NCBI GenBank assembly: GCA_964017125.1
Contig: OZ024915.1
Coordinates: 19,987,970-20,051,969 of the forward strand
From: Flabesymbios commensalis
Lineage: Eukaryota > Annelida > Polychaeta > Terebellida > Flabelligeridae
Direction of reading: 5' to 3'
Length of the DNA: 64,000 nt
Part shown: piece after piece, positions 44,761 through 56,652 of the stretch
Layout of the letters: every line of letters starts with the position of its first letter
Numbering within the stretch: position 1 is the stretch's first letter
The notes under the pieces: generated by a model
What the model was told of the DNA's origin: nothing
Databases searched by the model: none
Seen by the model: only the letters and a program-made list of their open reading frames with translations
Translations under genes and position numbers: made by a program

Positions 44761-45777
44761 GAAAATGCTGACACGGTGATAACTGGAGTCGGGCATGATT
44801 GATCGTATATGTGCATGTGGACGGGTGGTCATGATAAGAACACCACACACAAGGACTGTCTCAGTTTTGAAAGACGTCATCACGCAATTCTACCAATCAG
44901 TGTACACGTGTTATCCAAAAAATGTGTCACACTGTGATTATACTTCAAGATATAATGATTATATTATTCGTACCAGTGTTTGTTGTAGCGAGACAATCGT
45001 TGAATGGTGGAACCGAGGGTCGCTATTGGCAATTCTCTCAGGATTCTCTTGGATGGTTGTTGAAGGCTATAGTGATTTAGTCCAGCAGATCTGTGACGAA
45101 AATCAGACGAAAGGCTCAGTTAGTGATAAAAGCACCAAAATTTCCAGAAAGTTAGCTGAGATGATACTCTTTAAAATTAGCTATGGACCCAAGTTGAACA
45201 AATCCAAGATGGCCGTCATTTTCAAGATGGCGGCCAAATTAAAAAAAAAATCACAAAATTTTATTGTGATCATTAAAACATAATTTGAAATTGAATGTAT
45301 AAAGTTTATGCTGCACAGGGACACATACAAATACATGTAGATAAATGGTCAAAATGGTGGAATTCAACATGGCCGCTATTTTCAGTATGGCGACTAATTC
45401 AATAAAAAATAATGATATTTTAATTATTATTAAAACAATGTTATCTGCTGTGATAGACACACTTCGTTTGACTGTAATTCACCTTAGAATAAATCTATTT
45501 AGAAAAAGAGAAATACAATTTTAATAAATTTGTAATAAAACATTGTGCAATCCAAAATGGCCGCCATTTTCAGCATCGATTGGCAAAAAGGCAATAACCG
45601 CCTTTTGGCTTATTTTTATATATTCAACCAACTTTGAAATTAATACAAAAATTGTACATGAAATATTTCCTGTGAAATGAATTTCTCACTAATAGCTACA
45701 TTATTTCTTAGCGAACACGACACGTTGAAACAATCATGTTGTAATATCGGTCCAACGTGCATAACTGAGGGCGAAAC

Positions 45778-46518
45778 GTGTTATTTAATAAAGTTGTAGT
45801 AGTAAGGGTATATTCTTGGCTTGTGTATGGTATACTATTGCATCATGACAAAGAAACGTTCAACAGAAATGTCTGTAGACCAGCCACAAAAGTCATAATC
45901 AATGGATGTGTGGATTGGGATAAGTGTATCTTTTGTCAAGATAATAAAGACGGGGCTCTGCAGTGGCCTTTGGGGACAAAGCGTTTGGATAGAGATCCAC
46001 TAAAGACATATGAAAAAGCAGCTTCAGCAATTCAAGAATTTGTCAAGATAGGGTCTCTGCCAATGCAATTGAATATGGCGTTTTTGGACGAAGGCAGAGG
46101 AATAGCTCCTGGAACACTTGTTGATAATCAAGCCAAATGGCATACGAATTGCAGAAATATATGTAGGTTCAGTGAATTGAAGCTGGATAGAGAGATTTCT
46201 AAGTCACAAAAACGAAAAAGCAGCGACATTTACACAACTTCTAACACCAAGAAGGCAACAAGGCAGAGATGTACTTCAAATAATATATCCAAGGAAAGTT
46301 GTTTTTTCTGTGATCAAAGTTCTGGAGAAATTCATTTGGTTTCTACCATGAATTTAGATATAAACGTTAGAAAATGTACCATGGAGCTACAAGACACTAT
46401 TCTATTAGCAATTAAAGTTGCTGCTGGGGACATGATCTCACAAAATGCAGTCTATCATCGAGCTTGTCTCGTAGCATTGTACAATAGACCCAGAGCTAAA
46501 AACATAGACAAAGATTAG
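45778..46518 (+). pseudogene. N-terminal part of element protein, two CxxC...HxxxC modules
   Basis: About 246 residues in one frame. The first module has CIFCQDNKDG then WHTNCRNIC; the second CFFCDQSSGE then YHRACLVALYNRP. Each pairs CxxC with HxxxC some 60-90 residues later, a zinc-binding layout. A basic stretch (KSQKRKSS) lies between them and could be a nuclear signal. The open frame begins with GTG at 45778, so the true start is not known. The coding remains continue downstream in pieces to about 48560. It lies inside the inverted-repeat element and is not a host gene in its present state. Confidence 0.7.
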
Positions 46519-47074
46519 AATCAAGGCCAACAACGGATTGAAGGTATCGCTTTGGCTGAGCTGATTGCTTACATGAAGGATACACATATCGAAAGTGACG
46601 CAGCTCCCGTATTTTGATTAGCAGAATTAGCAAGACTATATACGACTCGTCTAAAACTGTTTGGAGATGATGTTTCGAGTCGTTTTAATTAATAAGATTC
46701 ACTTAAAAAACAGAATTCTAGCACACCAACAAGATCTTCAAGCTTACAGACAAGGTAGATATTCTTTCCACGCATTCAGCAAAGACATGGGAGCCGCCTT
46801 ACGACAAGCATAAGAACGCGATTTTGATGACGAAGCCTGGATCTTGTCACAGGCCGTTTAGTACAAAATCGAAGTTTCAGAAGTCATTTGAAAATAATTG
46901 TCAGCAGGAATGCACCCATCAATCTTTGAGATCGTTAGTGGGCATGATACTAGGAGGATCAAACATTCAAACACAGACAAATAATTTATTTGAGATTCAA
47001 ACCGTTTTAGTGTTGCTCAGTGTATTTTCTATAACAGCACTTTTCCACATCGCAAGCAAGCATACCACAACACC

Positions 47075-48560
47075 ATGAGAGAGCCACCTTTTCCAATATC
47101 TGTGGGGCTGTTGTTACATGGTGAAACCCGCAAACGTAGCTTGGTTGATAAATTCTACGACCTTGGATTATCAGTATCATATGACAGAGTTTTGAGCATA
47201 TCAGCTGATCTGGGAAATGATATATCAGAACTTTACAAATTAGAAGGTGTAGTCTGTCCTCGTCAACTCCGACATGGAGTTTTTACAACAGCTGCATATG
47301 ATAATATACTTCATAACCCGTCATCCAACACAGCCCTTGGAGCTCTTCATGGAACAGCAATATCTCTATTCCAGCATCCATGGCACACAAATGCCGGCGA
47401 GGCAAGGATGTTACATGTTAGCTTGTCTCACCAAGAAAAGCGTCACTTCCAGAAGAGTACACAAATGTTCCATGACTGGTTCTGCCCAAGAATAAAGCGA
47501 AAGTTCCACAGACTAATAGTGATCTAATCAGTCATGGCGATCAAGCTGTATCAGCAATGCAGAAGAAACACAGGTAAGAGGAAATACAATTTTCCTTGCT
47601 TTATGCCTTCATGTAGTCGCTCTGTTGATTATATTAGGCTATTCTTATGAGGTACATATTTGTTTTAGATGGCTGGATCGAGTACATGAATTCTGCCTAG
47701 ATATTGATTCAGATGATATGAATCTATCATGGTCTGCCTTCCATGCACATCACGAGAAAGGCACCAGTGAATTAAACCCCGCTATTTCATTATTGCTTCC
47801 TTTGTTTGAAGCGCAAGCTGCATCACCAGCCACGTCCCGTCATTCAATGGATGTCCAGTACTTAAACCCTGGATTTATATGTCACAGCTGCAGCACTTTA
47901 CACCCTATTGCAGAAGGCTTACTCATCATATGTTGTAAAACATAATGATCTTGCTGGTAATTTTGACGAGTGGAGACAACTGAAAGAAGACGAAAATCCA
48001 CAAATTAAATTCTGGAGTCTGACACTCGAGATTCAGTTATCAGTTCTTGTGTTCGTCAGATCATTAACTTGAGAGAAGGGGACTTTCACTTGTACATCCA
48101 GGTACTGCAGAAGATAGCTCCTTTGATGTTCGCACTTGATCACCCTAATTATGATCGCTGGTTGCCTATGTATATACGCAACATAATGTTGCTCGAAGAG
48201 TGTCATCCTGATGTAGCTGCTGAGTTCAAGAAGGGCAATTTTTGTAGTTAGAAAAAACAAAATTTGTCACTGTTCTGTCTACTGTATGTTTCTTGTCAAG
48301 TTCATGACGGTAATTTGGATACTTTCTTCAGTCACGAAAACCAAGATTTCCCTCCATCACTCTGGACATACGTGCAGGAACAAATCAGATTATATTATAA
48401 TGTTTAGAGAAAGTATATCCTTTACAAAATGACAGACCAGATGTTGATATGTTACTATTAGATGGAGCAGTCATTGTCAATATGCTAAGACCTCGTGCAG
48501 TGAAAACATTTCATGGATATTCCCAGCAAGTATTCCTTCCTTTTTTAAAGTCTCAGGGTA
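47075..48560 (+). pseudogene. Middle part of the element protein
   Basis: Plus-strand coding pieces. They include EPPFPISVGLLLHGETRKRS, then SFFH-like helical text, and near 48440-48560 DVDMLLLDGAVIVNMLRPRA followed by KTFHGYSQQVFLPFL. The last resembles the 'DGAAVV...R...TFxxYxxxVFxPxL' block I recall in the same multi-copy protein family. The expected long C-terminal region is not present in recognisable form. Fossil, broken in several places. Confidence 0.6.
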
Positions 48561-49393
48561 TAGTTGTTATTGGAACTGAGTCTCCAATAAACTTTTTCGA
48601 CAGAATATCATAGGCATGTTTTGTGTACCTAGATAGACATAATAAAAATAATTCTTTTTAAACTAAATGTTTTACTGTAGTTATAAATTTTTGTAACTTT
48701 TTTACTTTAAAGCTAACCGGTAAATATTGCGTCTCAGCGGTAACTATTTTTAAGGCATTTTCACTATTTTTCATTAACTAAGCATAATTTGGTGATACAT
48801 TTTTAATTCTAATTAATTTATGACATTACTACTTTGATTTTATGCGCTCATAGGAATGATTTCTCGGATTTGTATTCCGATATTGATACCACAAGACCAG
48901 AACTACTGTCAAAATTGACAAATTTAGCGGCCATATTGGAAAATGGCCGCCAATGGAATTCGAGATTGGGTCCATAGCTAATATGTTTTGGTATATAATG
49001 AACTATCAATATGCATATTTTGGTACTTTTATCACTAACTGAGCCTTTTTGTCACAAATCTGCTGCCCTTGTATGGTCCAAAAGTACCACCAACAAAGAA
49101 CTCTTTGCTACTACTAACAACCATCCCAGTAAACGTCTAGTATTATGCGAAATACCGTCAGAATAAAATCGCCTCAAATATCTAAATAGAACTCTTGTGG
49201 CCGATGCTTGATATGCTTACCGTAAACTGGTATCGACATGTCGGTGATGTACTACTACAAAAACAACTTGATATTTATTGATGGATTATTACTAGCAGGT
49301 GGGATAATATGGATAATATCCTTCTTCATAATCGCATAATTCGATTTATAAGTTCTGTAATTTCTGCTTTGATGTGATACCAGGCAGATTTAC

Positions 49394-49553
49394 CAATGTA
49401 ATAAAGCAGGTATACAGGGCGGCTGTCTTCTGTCGTCTGTATTTTAGCGCCACTAAATGATCCTTTAGAATATTGGGTGGGTTGATCATCAATAGTGCAC
49501 ATTTGCTTGAAATGCTTGTCATCATTTTCGTCCACTGTCTCGGTTAATGACAT
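49394..49553 (-). pseudogene. Orphan duplicate of transporter coding exon 1
   Basis: Closely related to 55473-55646. Both begin five bases after an AG acceptor (ttcaatttag here, cacttgcag there), read M(A/S)LTET...DENDDK, and end CTTTATTACATTG (here) or TTTTATTGCATTG before a GTAAGT/GTAAAT donor. The copy is 14 bases shorter, a 9-base and a 5-base loss, so its ATG frame no longer matches the conserved LKYR(W/R)QKT end. No copies of exons 2 or 3 were seen to the left. It lies about 1.75 kb beyond the gene's stop, same strand: the relic of a partial tandem duplication, or exon 1 of a decayed paralogue. Confidence 0.85.
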
Positions 49554-50265
49554 GATTACTAAATTGAAGGTAATTTCGATAATAATTTCGTTAAAGGGGA
49601 AAATTATGGAGAGATTAAGAAAATAAAATAGAGACAAAGAACTAGGCCTATATTTGTAAGGTGTCATAGATTAGGAAAATACGACTATAAGAGCTAGAGA
49701 AAATTTGCAGCTGTAAAACCAACACAAGAATGGGAAATAGTTTCGGGATAGTGGGAGTTAGTACAATGAAAGACAAACACTACAACATTTAAAAATTGTA
49801 GTGGCTTACACAAAGACTGTTTGATTTCACATCTTCGGTCAGAAATAAATTTTCAATACAATTTCACAGCTATATGGATACAAGAAGCACCATTGCACCG
49901 ATACAACACTTTTCTTGTCCAGAAAAGGAAGCAGTTTTAGTGGGGCAGACATTGTAAGTAGGAGATTTATTTTCTAACAACCCAATAATTTAAGCTATGT
50001 AAAATAGGTCAGTACTGGCATTCACGACAGGACCTCCTTCATAAAAAGAATAGATAAATAGTTTTTTTTTATCAGCTATCAAGCGCATCGATTCATATAT
50101 TAGTAATAATATGGCGTCCCTCTTCGTTTTTTTAGCCCCTGAGCATACACTACTCGATTTTCTGTACTATAATAATATTTTTTGTCTCGTTTTTAACAAT
50201 ATATAGAAATGGTAATTTCAATAGTAGAGAATATGTTATTCAAGGGTCCAAGATTCATGCAGAAA

Positions 50266-50525
50266 GTGGTTAAACTTTACTCGCTTTGAAACTTAGTGTG
50301 AAACGATTGCGACGATTCGAACTGCCTTCAGCAGATCTTGATCACGCAATGATCAGGGTGGGTGATTCGGCTCAGATGGTGGTGGTCCCGGAATGATCTG
50401 ACCATAGATCAGTAGATAGGTGGCAGCTGGCACCCCTGCTCTCTGTTCATGGAAGGTGCTCTCTGTTTGCTCGAAACGTCACAATCGTTTCACACTAAGT
50501 TCCAGAGTGAGTACAATTTAACCAC
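50266..50525. mobile_element. 260-bp MITE with ~44-bp terminal inverted repeats
   Basis: 'gtggttaaactttactcgct' and 'gaaacttagtgtgaaacgattg' at the left face 'caatcgtttcacactaagttc' and 'gagtgagtacaatttaaccac' at the right, with few mismatches. It lies between the transporter's 3' end and the orphan exon. Non-coding. Confidence 0.85.
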
Positions 50526-51307
50526 GGTAATTTCAATCTTCAAAATAATTATTCATTTAGAAATTGTAGGCCCTAATACTCGATTAAAAAATTCTTGCTT
50601 CGTTTTTATCCATGTAGACAGCAATGGACAGTGATACACCCACTATGGGTAATTTTGTCAACTAAACCCAAAAAAACTTTCAATCACAAAAAAATTTATT
50701 AACAACAAAATAACAACAACACAATGGCATACCTTTAAATATTATTATATTTGTTGCCGAGCTGATTAGTTGACAATTATTCTCATGTAAACTATATAAG
50801 ACACAACACAACACAACAGTAGATCATTAAACACTGGATGACAAACTAAATTATCCCTTAAATCAGTGTCAGAGTTCTGTATGTCTTTTCTGAGGCTTGA
50901 TGGTTATACTGTTTATGGATAGCGGAGATAGGATATACACCAAGGAGTATAATCAGGTTTTAAGAAAGCACACTTGACACATCGTCTCCAGTGAAGCTCT
51001 GACACCCAGCCCGCAATTGTTCCACTCGCAAGAGAATGGACAAAGGAAAGATGACTTGACACAGAATTACATTTCATAAGTATATTTAATTATATTGTTA
51101 TAATTACCACACACACACAGAAACAATAAATAGTTATCTGTGTATCTTATGTGGTAAATGTGGTAGGCCTACTAAACACTGTACAATGACACTTTTAGAT
51201 ATACAAATCGTCCCTTTGGATATGAAACAAAGCGGCAGATACACCCTTTCATATTCAAGGGGACGAATTCTGGGATGACTGATTACTTACATAATAAATA
51301 TTATACC

Positions 51308-52506
51308 CTAGACAAGACAAGAATCTATTTCTGTTGATATTTTATCTTCTGGAGATTTTGTGAGATCATCTTTCACAGGATCAGCTGTGGATTTGTGATT
51401 AGAGAGAAGGGACGTTTCTGGGCTCTCTCCACTACCTGTGGCATTTCTGCTTGTCTGTGTGACGTCACCAGTATTTGTGATGATTGTCACATCCATCGGG
51501 GAAGCTGTGGTATCACGTGGAGATCGCTTCAGGCAGAGTGCCGTGGACACGAACAGGACTAGTAATAACATGATTGAAAATATAGTGGCTATTATTGGTA
51601 GTAAAATAACCCACATGTACCACACTGTCTGAAATAAGAGCGCCCCCAAGTAATTTCCCGACATGGAACCGAGTGAGGTCCCCACCAACATGATAGAGGA
51701 AGTCACCCCGCTAACATTCATATTTATTGACAGCCAAAGAAACGATGATGGAAACATGGGCGCCATGAATAAAGCAGATAATACAAATCCTACCCAAATT
51801 ACTGCGTTGTGAATGTGGGACAAAGTACCTATCAGCAAAAGACCTAGTAAAATACCAAACAACCCTCCCATAAGCATTGGTGCAGGTCGCAGCAGAGCTG
51901 AGAGAGGAATACAAATAAGTCGACCAAATCCAAGTGATCCCCAGAATACAGATGTCAAGATGCCTCCCATATGAACATCCCAACCAAATCCTTTCACAAC
52001 AAACGTGGCTGCAAATCCACCAGTAACTTCCTCAATATAAGCGTAACTGAAGAAGAAAACTGCCATAATTACAATAACAAATATTTTAAAGTTTTTAGTC
52101 ATGTCAGGTGTCTCTGCATCCTTTGTTCCAGGACATACAACTTTTACAAGTTTCATTGACGGGCCTTCGACAAAGAACAATATGTAGAAAAATACAGAGC
52201 CTAAAATTGATGCACTTCCCACTACGAGAAACCCGTAACGAACAAAGCTCACATCGACACTATCACAGTCCACTGGTCCTGTAGAGGTCACTCCATTTGT
52301 GGCAGTGGTGAGGCCTGGTGTGATTAAGTTTAGATATGGTAAAGTAGAGTTGTCATCAGTGCAATCTTCTGGCAGAGGTACCAGAAATGGAGTGATTAGA
52401 AGTGGGCCGATGAGGGAACCCAGAGACCAGAGGCTGTGTAGTGCCTGCATCAGAGGGTCCTTGTGGACACTGTTGATCCATAAACTCAGAAGGTAAGCTT
52501 GGCCAC
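51308..52506 (-). CDS. MFSD4: Transporter coding exon 3 (helices 4-12, stop)
   Basis: Starts after 'gtgtcattttag' at phase 1 with GGQAYLLSLWINS and runs 399 codons to TAG at 51308-51310. Hydrophobic stretches include RYGFLVVGSASILGSVFF, KIFVIVIMAVFFFSYAYI, and LGSMSGNYLGALLF. The ~70-residue polar C-terminal tail is rich in Ser, Thr and Asp and probably cytoplasmic. The single long exon covers most of the transporter. An alternative TTG-initiated extension upstream is just intron read-through. Confidence 0.9.
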
Positions 52507-55500
52507 CTAAAATGACACACAATAAAAAACATTTTAACATGTTTAACGGAGCTTTAAGCATCAATGCGCCATACTAGATATTTTGGTTAAAATTGAGAAA
52601 GAATACTGCAATTTATTAAATAATAACTTTTCAAACTTTTCATTTATTTTTTATGCACATGTTATACATATATATTATATGTGAGCGGACAAAGTTTGTA
52701 TAATAAGACTATTTCAATTTACTTTGTGGTGGAATAAACGCAGGGGTGTGCACAAATCTTGAGCTGCAGATTTTTAAAAATTTCCGGAACTTCCATATTT
52801 GTTCTAGCTTTTACATCTTGAGACCCCCCTATATCAGAAAGCTGTGCACGCCCCTGTAACCATGGTAACGCAGCAATTCACAGCTCAAAGTAACACTAAA
52901 CAACTGATAACTGGATAGCGGAAGATATTCCTGATTGTTGGTCAACATGTAACACGAGTTTGATGCGAACCGCATGGTTCGGCGTCAGAGCTGGACAACA
53001 TAGCTATTTAAGCTGTGGTTTTCTACGCTGGTGGGCAGTGTATTCTCAAGCCAACAATTTCATGAAAAATGTGAGGGTAGCCCTATTCAAATGATTAATT
53101 CCCCTATAAAGATAGCTGTTTAAATCCTCCACGTTAAGGCATTATTCCAATAAGATGTGATTTTCTTTGTTTACATGAAGTTATTATATAATTGAATTAA
53201 CAGTATAATTTTGGGTTTATTTCATAATACATTCTAATTCATGAAATGTATTTATTTAAAATGTGAATATTATAAATTATACTTAATAGCCTCTAATAAT
53301 CAGCATTATTGGTAACAGGTCAAACATTTTTTTTTTTCAATACCAACATGAAATTAATAATCACTTGTTACTACATTTACCTGCATCAATGGCTCCCATG
53401 GCAATACTTCTGACACTGTAAATAACTCCAAACACTCCTATATGTGGTGACCATGGTAGTAAAATAGTTCCCAGGGCCACAATAACGCCAGATGTAGCAA
53501 ACAAAAATTCTCTGTTATAGCGGTCCATGGCCCCACCACTGGCTATAGCCCCCAGCATGTACCCCAGTGAGCCACCGATATATGTGGCCCCCACAGTGGC
53601 TATGTCCGTGTGCAGAAGAATCTCCAAATTGACAAGAGTAGGCTGATGAACTGTGGTACAGACTCCCTGTGTTAACAACCAATAAATAAATGGTATGTAT
53701 GTGTATATGTATACATATGTGTTGTGTTGCGTTGTTTCGCATTGCATTGCATTGCATTGCATTGCATTGCATTGCATTGCATTGCATTGCATTGCATTGC
53801 ATTGCATTGCATTGCATTGAATTGCATTATATTACATGGCATTGCATTCCATTGCATTGTATTGAGTTTATGATTATATACTTTACCAGTGGACACCTGA
53901 CAATCTAGAAGACTAATTGATTTATTACATATTGTGCTATAACACTGTATAAGGCTAAAATGTTTTAAAACTACGTGATTAGCTAACTGTATATTCATAT
54001 TATGATGCCAGTCATGTGATATTGGTCAATATAAAAACAAGTTTGCATTAGATGATATGGATTTCTGATATCTACCTGCAAAGCCAAAAAGCAGTATTTG
54101 CTTTAAATTAAGCATATACTGCATTTTGGCTTTGAATGGCAGATGATCATAGATGACAAATTAGATAACTACATAATATAGATAATCACATAGATTAAAA
54201 AAAACGGGTAGCGTACTCAGTAGAATAGAGTAGAGTGAAAGTAAACAGTCAGATATCTTCAACACCTTCTGGCAAACACGAGGCCTTGAACAGATGTTAT
54301 CTTAAAAGAACAGGCCCAGGCTAAAATCATCAAAAAATCGGTGATTTCATTTTGGCTTATTAATATGACCATATGATGTAAACATGACCATAGACTAAAA
54401 AGGTTTTTTTATTCTTGTGCTGCGCATTCACCAGTTAGGCTAGATATAAACACTGATAAAGACGAAATTCCTGATTTCTAATTATTGACAAATATGTGAA
54501 AAATAAAAAATACGGGAATTTCGTCTCTATATCTAGCCTAATAAAACTGGTAAGTGCACAGCACAAAAAATTAAAAACTTTTGCAGTTCTAGTCTATGGA
54601 CATGTTTACATCATATGGACATATTAATAAGCCATTTAAAAAAATGCTGAAGACTTTTCTTTTCGATTCGGCTTTCCCCCCCTAATTCCTCGGAGATTCG
54701 GCGCCCAGTTGACGACTTACGCTTTGACTCTCGACATTGAGCTGGTTTCGATTTGGATTCTGCGCCTCTGAGCTCGCATCTCCGAGGATTTAGGCGCTAT
54801 AGAAGTTACCGAATTGAATAGAATTGAAAAATAAAATCACCGATTTTTTTTATTTCAGCTTGGGCATGTCCCTTTAATCTTGGAGCAGCGTCGCAGATAG
54901 TGGGACAACATTACACCAACATCGGATCATAATCAAATAAAGTGTGGCATAAAAAATATATATTTCTGTTGGTGTGACGGTTTACAAGTAGTTACTAGGT
55001 GGCTCTGGTATTCTAGTTTGCTTGGCTATCAGTTCAGTTTTGATCACCAGGTGGAGCCGAACACCACAGATTAAATCACCAGCCAAAACAGGCCCTATAC
55101 CCCGGGCCATATACATGATAATGATATACCCATTGATAACACCATCTTTTAGAGGATGTCACCTCTAGCAGTGTTGTCGGATGGCTCACTTGCACCTCTC
55201 ACTTGTGAACCAGATCTTCCCGGCAGCAAGGCTTGACACAGCGAGGCCATCTTATGTAAAATAGGGGGAAGAAAGGTTAAATTGGGAGACTTGTTATATG
55301 TGCAGCAGGTAGGCCTAGGTCAGGTAGACAGAAAATCCGTCTCTAGCGTAAATTTCAGTGAAAAGCCATAAGAGGACTGTTGCACAGGTTATAGGTCAGG
55401 TAGTCAGGTTCCTTTATGAGCTGATTTATAAATTCGCGTCTTAGACATGTTTTGTTTTAATGAGGTACTTACCAATGCAATAAAACAGGCATACAGGGCG

Positions 55501-55646
55501 GTGGTCTTCTGCCATCTGTATTTGAGCGTCACTACATTCACGTTCTTGTCAGAATCTTCGGTGGATTGTTCATCGCTGGTACACATTTGCTCCAATTGCT
55601 TGTCGTCATTTTCGTCCAAGACGAAACTTGTTTCGGTCAATGCCAT
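51308..55646 (-). CDS. MFSD4: MFSD4/NaGLT1-type major facilitator transporter (3 coding exons)
   Basis: Joined coding exons are 55646-55473, 53666-53381 and 52506-51308, all GT-AG, giving about 552 residues; vertebrate MFSD4 proteins are a little over 500. Exon 2 carries the MFS loop motif GGAMDRYNREF between predicted membrane helices 2 and 3 and ends SIAMGAIDAG. Exon 3 has SLWINSVHKDPLMQALHSLW with GPLLITPFL soon after, matching the family signature W...P.MQALH...G....PL...PFL. About 12 hydrophobic segments can be traced; N-terminus and tail are acidic/polar. By family knowledge it is a plasma-membrane sugar or small-solute carrier; MFSD4B (NaGLT1) is reported as a sodium-dependent glucose transporter, but substrate here is inference. 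Both introns hold mobile sequence. Confidence 0.9.
53055..53165. repeat. Dispersed repeat in intron 2
   Basis: Copy of 21110-21230; shared words are given there. Confidence 0.65.
53381..53666 (-). CDS. MFSD4: Transporter coding exon 2 (helices 1-4)
   Basis: Starts in frame (phase 0) after 'ggttgttaacacag' with GVCTTVHQPTLVNLE and ends at phase 1 before GTAAATG. It includes the GxxxDR MFS motif (GGAMDR). A (GCATT)n run sits about 75 bases upstream of the acceptor. Confidence 0.9.
53741..53818. repeat. (GCATT)n pentanucleotide microsatellite
   Basis: About 15 perfect units in intron 1, near the exon 2 acceptor; degenerate units continue to 53865. Long open frames across it (MQCNAMQCN repeats) are not coding. 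Confidence 0.95.
54078..54140. repeat. Hairpin in intron 1
   Basis: 'gcaaagccaaaaagcagtat' and 'ttgctt' face 'aagcatatactgcattttgg' and 'ctttg' across a seven-base AT loop. Confidence 0.8.
54292..54880. mobile_element. Foldback element copy 2, carrying a LINE-tail insertion
   Basis: Relative of 41270-41630 with the same arms ('aaaaaatcggtgattt', 'ccatatgatgtaaacatg', 'gtgctgcgcattcaccag', 'gacgaaattcc' and complements). Extra sequence at 54648-54833 is a later insertion. The element itself splits a CAGCAAACACG hairpin-family member whose halves remain at 54265-54300 and 54885-54930. All within intron 1. Confidence 0.75.
54648..54833 (+). mobile_element. LINE 3'-end fragment
   Basis: One plus frame reads LKTFLFDSAF, typical of the last residues of non-LTR retrotransposon ORF2 (LKTxLFxxAF). 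It ends with 'gcgctatagaagttaccgaa' and a short GAATT-type tail, common for LINE 3' ends. Flanks 'aaaaaatg'/'aaaaat' are too simple to call a duplication. Confidence 0.6.
55473..55646 (-). CDS. MFSD4: Transporter coding exon 1
   Basis: ATG at 55646 reads MALTETSFVLDENDDKQLEQ, then an acidic segment and LKYRWQKTTALYACFIAL, the first half of helix 1, ending at phase 0 before GTAAGT. The five bases before ATG follow an AG (gtcacttgcag), so a non-coding 5' exon further upstream (beyond 55651) is likely. I could not locate it or the promoter. Confidence 0.85.
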
Positions 55647-55808
55647 AATCACTGCAAGTGACAAAGCCAGTGCAGTTCATTGAAAAGTTTTTATTTAATA
55701 AATACCCAGCAAACACGAGAGGTTGAACCAATGTTGGGTTAATCATATTAATGGAGATATAACCATGATTTTATATGGTATATAATGTAGGCCTATATAT
55801 ATAGCGTA

Positions 55809-56652
55809 GGGGAGACCGGGGCACCATGGCATCGGGGCACCATAAACATCTGTCTTTTTGGCCAAGTGCGTTGTCCAATTCTAACAAAAGAACCCTCTAG
55901 GGAATGATTTTAAGCTGTTCTATTTCAGCAGAAAAATTGGTGGTGATTCATCAAGGCTTGTGTAAGCTATGGCGAAATATGTGTTTTTGAAGGATAAAAG
56001 TAAAATTTTGTGATACACGGATTTTGGTAATACATTAAAGACTCCTTGGAAATAAGTTAAAAGAAGAATCACATAGTAGCTAGTGAAAATTGTGTTTTTT
56101 CAAGAACGATGGGCGATAATGGAAGATTCTACCTTAAGCTAGTTAAAGCTACACTTATAACAATCGTCATGCTGGGGCACTATGGACGGGGTACAATGGA
56201 CATGTTTTGGGGCACCATGGACGTGTCCATGGTTCCCCATTATTGGCATTAATGTCCATGGTGCCCCGTCCTCAGAGAAAATAAAAAAATTTTAATCTCA
56301 TTACCCCCAAAATAAAGATCTCCACATTTAAATATTACTTTTTAATTTTTCATTTCTTTATTAAAAATGTGTTGATTGACACAGGAAGTCCCTCCAACAT
56401 GCCTGTAGACATGTCCATTGTACCCCACCCTCATGTCCATGGTGCCCCGAGCTCGGGGCACCATGGACATTTGTTGGATTTTTTCAAAATTGATTTTTAG
56501 GTAACATCCGATATGAATGCATGTATTGTATTCCAGTCAGACATTAGTTTAGTCCAGTGTTACATATTGGTCGATAATATGTTATTGCGCTTCAAAAATA
56601 TTTAAAGTAAATCCAAATGAAAAGTAGGTGTCCATGGTGCCCCGGTCTCCCC
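55809..56652. mobile_element. 844-bp TA-flanked element, GGGGAGACCGGGGCACCATGG ends
   Basis: The first and last ~20 bases are exact complements (ends GGGGAGACCGGGGCACC), with TA on both sides (55807-55808 and 56653-56654). TA duplication fits Tc1/mariner-type mobilisation. Inside, GGGGCACCATGGACATGTCC-type words recur in both directions at 56175-56270 and 56430-56470, like subterminal binding sites. No transposase is encoded. Confidence 0.85.
56433..56470. repeat. Perfect 38-bp palindrome
   Basis: ATGTCCATGGTGCCCCGAG meets its exact complement with no loop (centre GAGCTC). It repeats the terminal GGGGCACCATGG word of the element that contains it. Confidence 0.95.

Larger units (their letters stand above)
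45083..49065 (+). mobile_element. ~4-kb degraded element with terminal inverted repeats
   Basis: The left end (45083-45245) has 'cagcagatctgtgac', 'ggctcagttagtgataaaag', 'ttagctatggaccca' and 'aagatggcggcc'. The right end (about 48920-49065) has the same words inverted ('gtcacaaatctgctg', 'cttttatcactaactgagcc', 'tgggtccatagctaa', 'gcggccat'). Between them is a plus-strand coding fossil, broken in several places. The ends argue for a DNA-transposon-like element; I cannot name the superfamily. Similar proteins are, from memory, multi-copy and unnamed in corals, echinoderms and fish. Target duplication was not identified, and weaker similarity may extend the ends outward to about 45047 and 49138. 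Confidence 0.7.

Noticed and set aside
44795-45283. 162-codon plus-strand open frame beginning MIDRICACGRVV
   Set aside because: It crosses the left terminal repeat of the 45-49 kb element, has no recognisable domain, and its C-terminal part is repeat sequence.
53361-53998. Open frames rich in MQCNAMQCN
   Set aside because: They read through the (GCATT)n microsatellite; only the part from 53666 downward is a true exon.
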